Source: Nemertoderma westbladi
Taxonomy: Eukaryota > Xenacoelomorpha > Nemertodermatida > Nemertodermatidae
Direction: 5' to 3'
Assembly: GCA_032718475.1 (NCBI GenBank)
Contig: JAUCBJ010002057.1
Location: 1 to 27,496 of the forward strand
Length of the DNA: 27,496 nt
Shown: positions 1 to 8,132 of the stretch, piece after piece
Numbering within the stretch: the first letter of the stretch is position 1
Layout: each line of letters starts with the position of its first letter
Notes under the pieces: model-generated
Database searches by the model: none
Told to the model about the DNA's origin: nothing
The model's input: the letters and a program-made list of their open reading frames with translations, nothing else
Program-made: the position numbers and the translations under genes

Positions 1-1384
1 AAAAGGGGTCGTACCTAAATGTAACAATAACTGATCCCCCTGTACGAAATCAGTCTAAAAGGTCAGGCCTAAATGTAACAATACCGTTGTCCAGACAAAC
101 AACAGTTTAATAACGAAAATGAAATACTCCTTATTTTGCCGCAACTAAATCAGATCCTAATTGTACAAATACAGATAATTTCCACCTAACGTAATGTATA
201 GTACGCTATAGCTAGTAGAACTTTAAGGGCAATATGTTTTAGGGCGTGTGTGTGTGGGTGTGTTACAAATAAAACAATTTCGGGTAATTCCTTTTACTAG
301 GTTTTAGTGATTTTCTGACTAAAATGATACCGTGCGCTAGCTACTAAAATAAACTAGTCGCGTTTGTAGAACTTTATACTCACGAATGACGTCAAAGCTC
401 TCTCCTTCCTATCCACAACCCAATGGGCAACCACAGTGTTAGTAACTACACCCGTGATCGGCACTAATACCAGATTCTGGTTGTAAGATAAGAATAGGGG
501 TTAATCGCTACCGTACGTTAGCTGATCTGGTATACTAATTTAATTCTAGAACTTTGTTGCTGCGGTAGTTAGCAGCAATACCTATCAGTACGTGGCAAGG
601 CGCGGTAGGATATTAATAAACCTCCCTAGGCCAAGCAGTGTGCCGGTAGCAGAAATGCTCCTTGCCTGATCAAATAGCTAACTCCAGACAGGGGGGGGGG
701 GGGGGGGGGTACTAATGTACGTTCTACAAAGCAAACCGGTACCAAACAGTCAGTGCTATGAATCACTAAATTATGGAACGTATGCTGTCCGTGCCTAATG
801 TGTACTCGCGTACTGACGAATGGCAATAGTTCGCACCTGTAGGAAGTACAGGTTAACCCAGGGGTTCGTAGGACTGACAAGAAGGGGGGGGGTGTCTGGA
901 TATAATTATTTGATCCTAAATTTGCGGCGTCCAGTGCGGTGTCACGCTTACCCTGATCTATAGGTCTTACGGCGGGCAAGGGCGTCGAACAAAGTCTTAC
1001 CTTCTCACAAAGCGGGCGCTGCATAGCAAGTGGAGTATTTCGAAGGGGCAAAGGGGGTGCGCGGTCGATCCAATGTGGGCGCTAGCGTGTTGTGGACATC
1101 CCTTCCCTGCGTTGCTTACGGCCTAACGGTCTAGGCTGCCATCTCCCTGGTGTTCGGCTGTCCCGAAGTCGGACCAAAAGAAAACATGTCAGGAAATTGC
1201 AGTATATTTACAGTTTTACAAAAGGATTTATCAAAATAAGTTTCAACAAGAAACCGAAATTAACTAATTTTACAAGAATAAACGATAATAATATCAGGTT
1301 CTAAGAAGTGAGTGACGGAAGTTATAAGGTATATAGCCGAAGGTGATAACCGAAGGCAAACCGGCCTTTTATACTAGAAATTGC
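1..1384. other. no gene recognised
   Basis: Mixed-composition DNA with no convincing coding region or RNA gene. The only ORFs above 60 codons are low-complexity or carry no recognisable motif, and the longest (minus, 626-1051) gets its proline run from the poly-G tract. A short direct repeat (cctaaatgtaacaata) occurs twice in the first 85 bases. Confidence 0.6.
691..709. repeat. poly-G tract (19 G)
   Basis: An uninterrupted run of 19 G. A shorter run of 9 G lies at 884-892. Long G or C runs recur through the window (5662-5679, 10433-10454, 11874-11890, 16264-16286, 17015-17032, 17939-17957). They are expected to vary in length and to be error-prone in sequencing. Confidence 0.9.
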
Positions 1385-1618
1385 ACATGGAAACTAAACA
1401 GAAATTTCCACAGCTTCACAATTGAGCAATGAAGTGCGTCGTGCCCTATGATTGGCCCAGCTCATCGTTCAACGCAGTCCGGCCCTTACACTAAATCTGG
1501 GACATGGAATCCTAACAGAATTTTCCACTGCCTCACATTTGAGCAATAAGATAATTTATGCCCTATGATTGGCCTGGCTCATTATTCGCTACGTTGTACG
1601 CTTCTCATTGGCCTACCA
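1385..1618. repeat. imperfect tandem duplication, ~117-bp period
   Basis: Two diverged copies start with acatgg at 1385 and 1502. They share the order acatgg, aacagaa-ttttccac, cctcaca/cttcaca, ttgagcaa and ccctatgattggcc. The block lies directly 3' of the tRNA-like head when read on the minus strand, so it may be the body of the same SINE, but no second copy in the window allows a test. Confidence 0.7.
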
Positions 1619-1660
1619 ATTAGCACCACACGAAAATAAATGGCCCCAAAATACAAATTT

Positions 1661-1735
1661 CCCGACTGGGATTCGAACTCGTAACCTACGTAATGTAACC
1701 ACGCCTTAACCATCTGACCACTACGCCACGAGAGT
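1661..1735 (-). mobile_element. tRNA-derived SINE head or tRNA relic
   Basis: On the minus strand this stretch has an A-box-like block (tggcgtagtgg, then tggttaaggc) and, about 30 bases later, a B-box match (gttcgaatc). These are the internal RNA polymerase III promoter elements of tRNA genes. The acceptor and T stems do not pair well, so a working tRNA is unlikely. A tRNA-derived SINE head is the best reading; a degenerate tRNA pseudogene is the alternative. It sits about 100 bp beyond the abrupt 3' end of the neighbouring LINE ORF. Confidence 0.55.
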
Positions 1736-1831
1736 ACCTAAGGGTTTTATGTGTACAAATATAAATAGGCATATTACATTACTGTAATTTAATCAAAATA
1801 CGTCGGATTTTCAAAAGTTTTTACGTTAAAG

Positions 1832-4039
1832 TTAAACTACAAATGCTACCTTATAGTGAAATAATTCATCAAGTATGCTGAACATACGTGAGCGAGAGAC
1901 TGAATCAAAGGCCTTGAAGAAGTCAACAAAGATAACAGCCAGATGCCTGTCTTTCTTTTTTGATAACTCTTCAATTATCCTTCTAAGTGCCAAAATGGGC
2001 TCCATGGTCCCACGACCTTTACGGAACCCATTCTGATTTCCACGTAGCAGTCTCTCAATGGGATCCCTGATGCGATTTAATAGAATTCTATTGTATAGTT
2101 TTGCAGCAATCGAGATCAATGAGATTCCCCGAAAAGAACCATAGAGTGTTAGGTTGCCCTTCTTGGGAACTGGCACCAACTTATTTGTTTTCATTTCTTG
2201 TGGGACTCTTGTTGTACGGTACATGTCTACTATGATGGGATAGATGAGCTTTAAACACTCAGGTATTTTAAAGACCTCAGGGGGAACACCATCTACTCCA
2301 CTGGCACGATTGGTCTTAATGCTCTTTGCAGCAGCCTTCACTTCTGCAAAGGAGATATCGCCAATGAGAATATCTGGGAGTACAGACTCAGACACTTTTA
2401 CTTCTATAAAGTTATCAGGCAATACCCTGTCATTATTGAGGAGCTTTTCAAAGTGGGCTTTCCAACCATTGAGGCGATCGGCTGGTGATTCAGCCTTAAC
2501 CTTGGTGGTTGGTTGGCTTTTCCGCCCAGTAAGCAGATTGATCGATTTCCATGCCTGGGATGATTGCCTGCTGTCGTCAGCATCATTGATGGCATCAACC
2601 TGTTGGTTTATTAGCTCCTGTAGATTAACAGAGTACTGCCTGTTCAGAGACCTAGATGCAGCTTTAACTGCATTCTTGGCCGCTGTAGTCTGTTTGAGTC
2701 GGGACTCTTTCTGCGCCTTATGAAGGTCATTTCGGCACTTCTGAATTTTGTTGTCAGTCCAGGGGGCCCTTTTCCTGTTTCGAGGGTATACAGGAACTGT
2801 TTCTGCAGCTGCTAACTTAACTGCTTCTGTAAAGGCAGTATAGCCCTCACAGTGATCTGCCGCCTCAGAGGCAAGAGCCTCATACCTGTTGCTCAGCTGT
2901 AGTGTGAAGCTGGATCTCACACTTGGCTGTTGCAACAGAGAGGACCAGTCATGCCGTGGCAAGGCAGATTTCGTTGTTCTGCTAGCACGCAGACTAAGTC
3001 TTACCTTGGCCACAATAAGGCGGTGATCACTGGAGAAGGGTCGAAGTGTAAATGCATTACAGTCTTGTATAGAGCTCCTGTATTTCCTACGAAACAGAAT
3101 ATGGTCTATCTGGGACTTGTGACCACTGGGTCCACTATGAGTCCATAGCTTTCCAGTTCGCTTCTTGAACTGGGTTCCAGCCGAAAACAATCCATTTCCA
3201 GAGATAAAATCCTGAAGATGGACAGAATTTCGGTTAACACTATTGCTATAGACCCAGGGCGATGTAGGTGATTGATGCAGACTTGCATTAAAGTCTCCCA
3301 GGAATGTTAAGAATGCATGCTGATCCACTCCATCAGTTGCTGCTTGTAGATTGTGGTAGAAATTTTCCACCTCCTCTACAGGGGCAACACTAGTTGGAGA
3401 GTAGCACACAATCAGAACCACCTTAGGAAACTTCTTAGCCAGTCTTCCAGAACATGAGAAGTGGCAACGGATGATGCGGTTAGAGATTTGGTCTATTTTG
3501 TCCAATGCTGCATGTGCAGTTGGATTCATCAATAGACCAATTCCACCATTGCCACTATCATCTGCTGACGCGAGGGCGAGTCGCCAACCGCCCCCCATGT
3601 CCTTAATCAGAACCTCATCAGTCTGTCCAGTCTGCATTCGGTGCTCTTGAACACCCACTGCGCTAAGAGAAAGCTTATCTGCCAAGGCAGTCAGCTCACC
3701 TTGTCGCATTGGGGACCCGAGTGTTAGGGTGTTTACTGAGGCTAGTCTAGTGACTTGCCTCAGATTCACCAATGGCTTTGTTGGTCGGGGTGGAACATGA
3801 GAGTAGCCTCCAACTCCAGAATCCCTCTCCCCATCACAATCTGGCCTCCCTGGTGACCCAGGGTTTGGGCCAGAAAGGTCATCAGGAAAGGGACTCAAAG
3901 AATTGTTGGCTGCTCTCTCTCCAGTAGGGGGTGAGACAGGCAGCCGGTCAGGAGTTAACTGACGCCTGTGAGGCCGATTGTGTCCGGTAATTCCACTGGC
4001 CTCTAGTGGCCGGACCTCCGCATTGCTAATGTAATCCAT
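1832..4039 (-). CDS. non-LTR retrotransposon ORF: endonuclease plus truncated reverse transcriptase
   Basis: A 735-residue ORF of an APE-class LINE. LINE proteins of this kind nick target DNA and copy their RNA at the nick. The first ~95 residues are a Pro/Arg-rich leader without a clear domain. Residues ~98-345 carry the AP endonuclease signature: SVN near 102, QEHR with the catalytic Glu at 132, CYSPT near 213, LGDFN with Asp249 and Asn251, QIDH with Asp312, and SSDH at 336-339. A basic linker follows. RT begins near 575 (NRASGVDGVPPEVF) and continues through PVPKKGN, FRGISL and GNQNGFRKGRGT to motif A (FVDFFKAFD, Asp706). The frame then ends in about 20 unrelated residues, so motif C with its two aspartates, the thumb and the C-terminus are missing. 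The element cannot move on its own. RTE/CR1-like affinity is a guess; the LINE identity is firm. Confidence 0.9.
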   Translation of the reverse strand: MDYISNAEVRPLEASGITGHNRPHRRQLTPDRLPVSPPTGERAANNSLSPFPDDLSGPNPGSPGRPDCDGERDSGVGGYSHVPPRPTKPLVNLRQVTRLASVNTLTLGSPMRQGELTALADKLSLSAVGVQEHRMQTGQTDEVLIKDMGGGWRLALASADDSGNGGIGLLMNPTAHAALDKIDQISNRIIRCHFSCSGRLAKKFPKVVLIVCYSPTSVAPVEEVENFYHNLQAATDGVDQHAFLTFLGDFNASLHQSPTSPWVYSNSVNRNSVHLQDFISGNGLFSAGTQFKKRTGKLWTHSGPSGHKSQIDHILFRRKYRSSIQDCNAFTLRPFSSDHRLIVAKVRLSLRASRTTKSALPRHDWSSLLQQPSVRSSFTLQLSNRYEALASEAADHCEGYTAFTEAVKLAAAETVPVYPRNRKRAPWTDNKIQKCRNDLHKAQKESRLKQTTAAKNAVKAASRSLNRQYSVNLQELINQQVDAINDADDSRQSSQAWKSINLLTGRKSQPTTKVKAESPADRLNGWKAHFEKLLNNDRVLPDNFIEVKVSESVLPDILIGDISFAEVKAAAKSIKTNRASGVDGVPPEVFKIPECLKLIYPIIVDMYRTTRVPQEMKTNKLVPVPKKGNLTLYGSFRGISLISIAAKLYNRILLNRIRDPIERLLRGNQNGFRKGRGTMEPILALRRIIEELSKKKDRHLAVIFVDFFKAFDSVSRSRMFSILDELFHYKVAFVV

Positions 4040-4495
4040 AGTGGGGGTTGGGGGTGCTTTTTTGCCGAGTCAGCTCTCGGGGCAAATATCACACCCTGGT
4101 TTGCCATTCCACAGGGTGGGTGTCGCAATGGAGTCAGATATGAGGCCCATCACCCATATCTACTCTGGCGTACATGACCCACCATTGGCTGTTGCAGCTC
4201 ATCTGCTGGGTCATGCCCTGTACCCTTGCTGCCAGGTGTAGGTCGCAGTGAAGTGCCCTCAGAGTGGACATGAGAACACTCTACTCCTAACCAGCCATTG
4301 GTAGATCACCATCTGCCTGGTCAGGCCATATACCCCTGCAGCCAAGTATATGGGTCCTTAATCCAGGACCAAGGGCGTCCTTATCCCAGAACGAAGGGGG
4401 TCCTAGTTACAGGACCAGATTTGCCCTAGTAAGAGGGTCTATGCAGCTGCCACGGGGGCAGCTAGCTGGGTGCTGGAGGTGGAATCCATGGTATT
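4040..4495 (-). mobile_element. probable 5' untranslated region of the LINE, with internal repeat
   Basis: GC-richer DNA directly upstream of the LINE start. It holds an imperfect repeat of about 60 bp: a block starting ccattgg at about 4180 recurs at about 4294, each followed by a gtca-g-cc / taccc-tgc-gcca-gt-ta pattern. Composition changes to AT-rich near 4495, which I take as the element edge. No coding motif is seen. Confidence 0.45.
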
Positions 4496-4840
4496 GATTA
4501 ATTGGTAAATTAACAAGTTTAAAATTGTAAACGCAAAAGTTTAAAATGTAGAATAAATCACGTAAAATTTTTCGAGCTCAAAACTGATGACGAATGAAGG
4601 CCCAACTCGGTTTATATAGCATCAGCGCAGAGGGAACATCGCAACAGATTCAACGAGAGGCGGCTTTAATTAAAGGGTTCCCAATGATAAGTCATTAGGA
4701 GGCGGTAGTAATTATATAATGGTAATAACTAAGGGATATAGCATATGAATGTCAGCCTTATTTGGGCCCTCAAGCTTATTAGCAATAGAGATATCTCGCA
4801 TGCCGGCCGGCCCTCATGCAAATTAGCGGCGCCAAGGCCA
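4496..4840. other. no gene recognised
   Basis: AT-rich then mixed sequence between the LINE leader and the hairpin. I see no coding region with recognisable motifs. A short GC palindrome (gccggccggc) lies at 4802-4811. Confidence 0.5.
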
Positions 4841-4903
4841 ACTATAGCCAGACTGTCTTCGAGGTGCCCCGTTAGGGCACCTCGAAGACAGTCTGGCTAT
4901 AGT
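4841..4903. repeat. perfect 29-bp inverted repeat with 5-nt loop
   Basis: The arms at 4841-4869 and 4875-4903 are exact reverse complements over 29 bases, separated by cgtta. There are no mismatches, so it is either young, maintained, or a fold-back artefact. It abuts the start of the dispersed repeat at 4904. RNA from either strand would form a stable hairpin. Confidence 0.95.
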
Positions 4904-5246
4904 AGAGTAGAATTGACATACGAGTCCATAGCTAAAATACATCTGCCACGGAGCCTTCGCGTAGCACTGTGCTCACCAAATATATTTATAAATCTCTATC
5001 CGCGAAATTTTCAGGAATTTTAAATTTTTGCCGTCGCTTCGCAGAAAATATACACAGATTGTCACAGATTCGATCCCTACCCCAACCAGGGTCATTATGA
5101 CCCTCCCCCGGTATTTGTACAACATTTTATAGCCCGGTAGTATTGGGGTTATTATGTGACTTATGAAAATAAATCTTAAATATAATACAAATGTTCCATC
5201 TTGGTGAAGTGGATGCAATGTATTTACAACTCAAGTGTGGATCAGG
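4904..5246 (+). repeat. dispersed repeat, copy 1 (uninterrupted)
   Basis: About 343 bp, matched closely by the copy at 5439-6042. Shared landmarks in order: agagtagaat, catctgcca-ggagccttcg, ccgcgaaattttcaggaatt, gattcgatccctacccc, a short C run, gtatttgtacaacatttta, ggttattatgtgac, ttggtgaagtggatgcaatg, and gtgtggatcagg at the end. The ttggtgaagtgg block is A-box-like and gattcgatccc is T-loop-like, but their order is not that of a tRNA gene. I infer a non-coding mobile repeat of unknown class. Confidence 0.85.
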
Positions 5247-5259
5247 ATAGTTTTCGTTA

Positions 5260-5300
5260 AGGTTTCACCTTGGTGAAGTGGAAGCATTGTATTCACATTT
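5260..5300 (+). repeat. partial copy of the dispersed repeat's 3' block
   Basis: A third diverged version of the ttggtgaagtgg...cattgtatt-aca block lies about 20 bp beyond copy 1. It suggests the 3' end of this repeat is itself prone to tandem duplication. Confidence 0.6.
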
Positions 5301-5390
5301 CGAGTACCATTTTTATTGAAACTATGTGGCTTTTTATATTAGCTGATTTTTCAAAATTTGTAAAGTTTTGAGGGTTTTTATGAAAAATAT

Positions 5391-5438
5391 AGGGATTGGC
5401 TGTTTATTTATGGATTAACATTCAAAATGATTACGAAG
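5391..5438 (+). repeat. ~50-bp repeat shared with 7126-7175
   Basis: The stretch from attggctgtttattta through gattacgaagaag recurs at 7130-7175 with few differences. Here it is followed at once by dispersed-repeat copy 2. At 7175 it continues into other sequence, so the second location looks like a related site without that repeat. Confidence 0.75.
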
Positions 5439-6042
5439 AAGAGTAGAATCGACATATGAGTATAGCTAAAATACATCTGCCATGGAGCCTTCGCGTAGCA
5501 ATGTGCAGACCAAATATATTTATAAATCTCTATCCGCGAAATTTTCAGGAATTTTAAATTTTTGCCATCGCTTCGCGGAAAATATAAAAAGTAAACACAA
5601 AATAGGATACACAGATTGTCATGGATTCGATCCCTACCCCGACCAGGGTCAATATGACCCTCCCCCCCCCCCCCCCCCCAGTATTTGTACAACATTTTAT
5701 AGCCTGATACTATTAGGGTTAAAGCTACTAAACTAAAACATAACAAAGTGCAATTATCCTATCTGTTTCCAACTTAGTGTCACTACATTAGGTAATATAC
5801 TATAATAATAGTGATAGCAGATGCTTTTAATTTCGCGATGAAACAACGTCAGCAAACGAAATATAGCGAATACATCATAGATAGAGTTTTAATTTGGTAT
5901 GGTTTTATCTCTAAATTTTTATTTTGATCGCAATAGTAAAAAGGTTATTATGTGACTCATGAAAATAAATCTTAAATACAATACAAATGTTCCACCTTGG
6001 TGAAGTGGATGCAATGTATTTACAACTCAAGTGTGGATCAGG
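5439..6042 (+). repeat. dispersed repeat, copy 2 (interrupted)
   Basis: Second copy of the 4904-5246 repeat. Homology runs from 5439 to about 5720 and resumes at 5943-6042. It differs from copy 1 by a ~25-bp A-rich addition near 5585-5610 and an 18-base C tract (5662-5679) where copy 1 has five C. A further fragment of the family (ccgcgaaattttcaggaatt) is found near 6460-6485. Confidence 0.85.
5721..5942. mobile_element. 222-bp insertion in dispersed-repeat copy 2
   Basis: Copy 1 reads straight from ...tattgggg to ttattatgtgac. Copy 2 has 222 extra bases at the same point, flanked on both sides by ggtt (5717-5720 and 5943-5946). Copy 1 serves as the empty site. The insert is AT-rich and non-coding, with no clear terminal inverted repeats or tail, so its class is unknown. 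A deletion in copy 1 is the alternative. Confidence 0.6.
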
Positions 6043-6602
6043 CTCGTAGCCAGGATTTTTTAGTTGGGTAGACCTGGGAATATCAGGGTAGGCAGGCGCA
6101 AATGTTAATTTTGAAAAATTTTACAATAGATTTAACTGATTAATTGTATACAGCGGGTAGAAAGCAAACCTACAGTAGGATGTACATGGAGTCCACCATC
6201 AGTTCATCATTTGTATACAGAGCATAATTTAAACAATGGACGAAATCGCATAGGTCCGCATCTACCAGTCTACTAACGCATTAACTGTCTCCTTGAATGG
6301 CTTACTATCAATCTTACTACTAAAAAATTCATTGGAGAGTGGGATTGAACTCATTGTATAGTAAAATAGTAAATCGAGTAAAATACTATATGTATAATTA
6401 CAGGATGGCTGGGTGCAACCTTTGATCACTTACAACCTTCCCCCAGGTGCAATCTTCGTCCGCGAAATTTTCAGGAATTTTAAATTTTGCAGTCGCATGG
6501 AGTGATAACCCTTAGGTGAAAGCTAAATTTGCTCTACTTTAATCAAATGGGGCATTAAAGCTACGAGTATATTTTCCATTACATCCTCCCTCGATCTTAA
6601 GC
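6043..6602. other. no gene recognised
   Basis: AT-rich DNA without a convincing ORF. It starts with a cgtagccaggatttttt block that may be the end of another interspersed repeat, and includes the small dispersed-repeat fragment near 6460-6485. Confidence 0.5.
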
Positions 6603-6784
6603 AAATCTGGGTAAAAGGAGGTTGAAGGGCTATCATTCCCAACATACGCGGTCCTCCCTTTAATGTTTCATTGTTCTATTCATAGTCGCCTTTAAGCATT
6701 TCTCAGGAAAATAAGGATGAGGGGCTATCACTTTCAACCCATTCGGCCCTCACTTTCATGATTTCATTGAACTATCCATAGTAC
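6603..6784. repeat. imperfect tandem duplication, ~95 bp
   Basis: Two diverged copies share the order gaggggctatca / gaagggctatca, c-caac-ca, cggtcctccctt / cggccctcactt, tttcatt-ttcta / tttcattgaacta and ccatagt / tcatagt. No coding signal. Confidence 0.6.
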
Positions 6785-6927
6785 GAACAATCAAACCAAG
6801 GCCTTTGAATATAGGGCTGAATATCCTCGCGTCTTATCAGCGGTGCCATGTCTAATGGCTTAATATTAATAGTGAAGCATCTAAAAGACAGAGTGTCTAT
6901 GATAGGGCAGAACAGTATACTTACAGC

Positions 6928-7060
6928 TTAGAGGTGGGTGCGCTGAAAACTTTGCTCGCCATCAATACATACAAAGCATCGCTTGATGGATAGAGTAATA
7001 GCGTGGATATTTTCATTTTGGTGAATATAATTTATAGCATTAATCATGAAAATCGCTAAA
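6928..7060 (-). pseudogene. decayed second copy of the unknown protein's C-terminal part
   Basis: On the minus strand this encodes ITLS...SIKR...QRTHL, which parallels TITLSND...SLKRS...QQTHL in the ORF at 7464-8045. The DNA agrees too: about 50 bp around ttggtgaatataattt match 7680-7730 with roughly four in five bases identical. The reading frame is eroded and shorter. The second copy shows that the gene at 7464-9200 belongs to a repeated family. Confidence 0.6.
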
Positions 7061-7125
7061 TAATATATTTTAATTAAATTCAACTCTGATAAACAACTTG
7101 CATATCGAGTTTGTAAAGAATTCAT

Positions 7126-7180
7126 AGGATTGGCTGTTTATTTAGGGGTTAACATTCAAATTGATTACGAAGAAGCAGTA
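7126..7180 (+). repeat. ~50-bp repeat shared with 5391-5438
   Basis: Second occurrence of the attggctgtttattta...gattacgaagaag block. It lies directly next to the decayed gene copy. Confidence 0.75.
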
Positions 7181-7439
7181 GGGGTCATTAATGGTATGCT
7201 GAGACTCACTTACTTCATGGCTTGCTCTCATAGTATAGATTAACTAATAGAGAAAAATGAAAAATAACCGGTTAAGCATCTTATATTTTTTAAACATTAC
7301 GGGGAAACAAGAATAAATAATTTACCGACAACATCAATATTAAATAATATAACAATAACAGATAAATAATTTACCAACAACATTAATAATAAATAATATA
7401 AGAACATCAACAATAACAAAAGATATAGTCAGAACAGTT
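7181..7439. repeat. AT-rich spacer with ~50-bp direct repeat
   Basis: Units starting at 7311 and 7361 share ataaataatttacc-acaac and taaataatataa. The rest is simple AT-rich DNA downstream of the minus-strand gene, with no ORF. Confidence 0.65.
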
Positions 7440-7445
7440 TTTATT
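7440..7445 (-). promoter_or_regulatory. polyadenylation signal AATAAA
   Basis: The + strand tttatt reads AATAAA on the minus strand, 18 bases beyond the stop codon of the 7464-8045 ORF. Placement suits a short 3' UTR, but the surroundings are AT-rich and a chance match is possible. Confidence 0.45.
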
Positions 7446-7463
7446 AAATAGAGACTGTTTATA

Positions 7464-8045
7464 TTAATAGGGTTGCTGGCCTCCGAGAATAACGTTTGGT
7501 TTAACCCTTTTAGGGTCCGATACTATTAATGGCTGCGATAATTTTCTCTTTAATAGTTTGTTGAGATAACCTTTTCTTGGGGGGTGAAATAGATTAAGGT
7601 GTGTTTGCTGCGGGAGAAAGATGCCTTCTCTGAGAGAGCGTTTTAGTGAATCGAAAAGGCGCGCGATGGTAAAGTCGTTGGATAGGGTAATAGTGTTGGT
7701 ATTTTTCGTATTGGTGAATATAATTTCTGCTGGTTTGTTCTCGATATGAATGTAAGGACTGAGGTAGTAGTGAGAGTTGGGTGGGTCGGTTGTATTTATC
7801 GTAAGAAAATCGTTGCCCCTAATATTGCGACCGTTGGTGAACTGAAAAGTGGTATTCTCTTCATCTTTCATTAAAATGGGCCAGATACCAACATATTTCT
7901 CGGATTTGAACTTATAGATAAAGGCTGCGATACTGCTATTTATGAGATAATGCTGGTGATTGGGGATCGTAATCTGCTTTGGTTTGAAAGCAAATTGTAT
8001 AGCCATAGCCTTGAATCTGATTAGAGCCTCGCGCGCTTGAATCAT
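7464..8045 (-). CDS. unrecognised protein, C-terminal part after an in-frame TGA
   Basis: A 193-residue ORF that I do not recognise. It is in the same frame as the ORF at 8133-9200: the 29 codons between them (8046-8132) are all sense, so only the TGA at 8133-8135 separates the two. I therefore read both as one gene of about 578 codons. The N-terminal two thirds look like a beta-rich fold. The last ~40 residues are basic, with KLLKRK and DPKRVKP that could serve as nuclear localisation or nucleic-acid binding patches, and the chain ends in GGQQPY. No signal peptide or membrane segment is evident. No intron is needed, and a related fragment occurs at 6928-7060, so a mobile element or integrated-virus origin is plausible but unproven. 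Confidence 0.5.
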   Translation of the reverse strand: MIQAREALIRFKAMAIQFAFKPKQITIPNHQHYLINSSIAAFIYKFKSEKYVGIWPILMKDEENTTFQFTNGRNIRGNDFLTINTTDPPNSHYYLSPYIHIENKPAEIIFTNTKNTNTITLSNDFTIARLFDSLKRSLREGIFLPQQTHLNLFHPPRKGYLNKLLKRKLSQPLIVSDPKRVKPNVILGGQQPY

Positions 8046-8132
8046 GTTAGCTATAGTAAAGGATTCGTTAAATTTTCTCTCGGTTATCTGTAAATCAATT
8101 TCTGAATCACTGATACAACTTTGTATCGATAT

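Noticed and set aside
626-1051. 141-residue minus-strand ORF
   Set aside because: Proline runs come from poly-G tracts; no motif and no codon bias typical of coding DNA.
1661-1735. Functional tRNA gene
   Set aside because: A and B boxes are present but the acceptor and T stems do not pair convincingly.
5040-5100. tRNA gene or SINE head suggested by gattcgatccc and ttggtgaagtgg
   Set aside because: The T-loop-like block lies before the A-box-like block on the same strand and stems do not form.
6041-6110. cgtagccaggattttt block as the end of a known transposon
   Set aside because: It looks familiar as an interspersed repeat, but with a single copy here I cannot name or delimit it.
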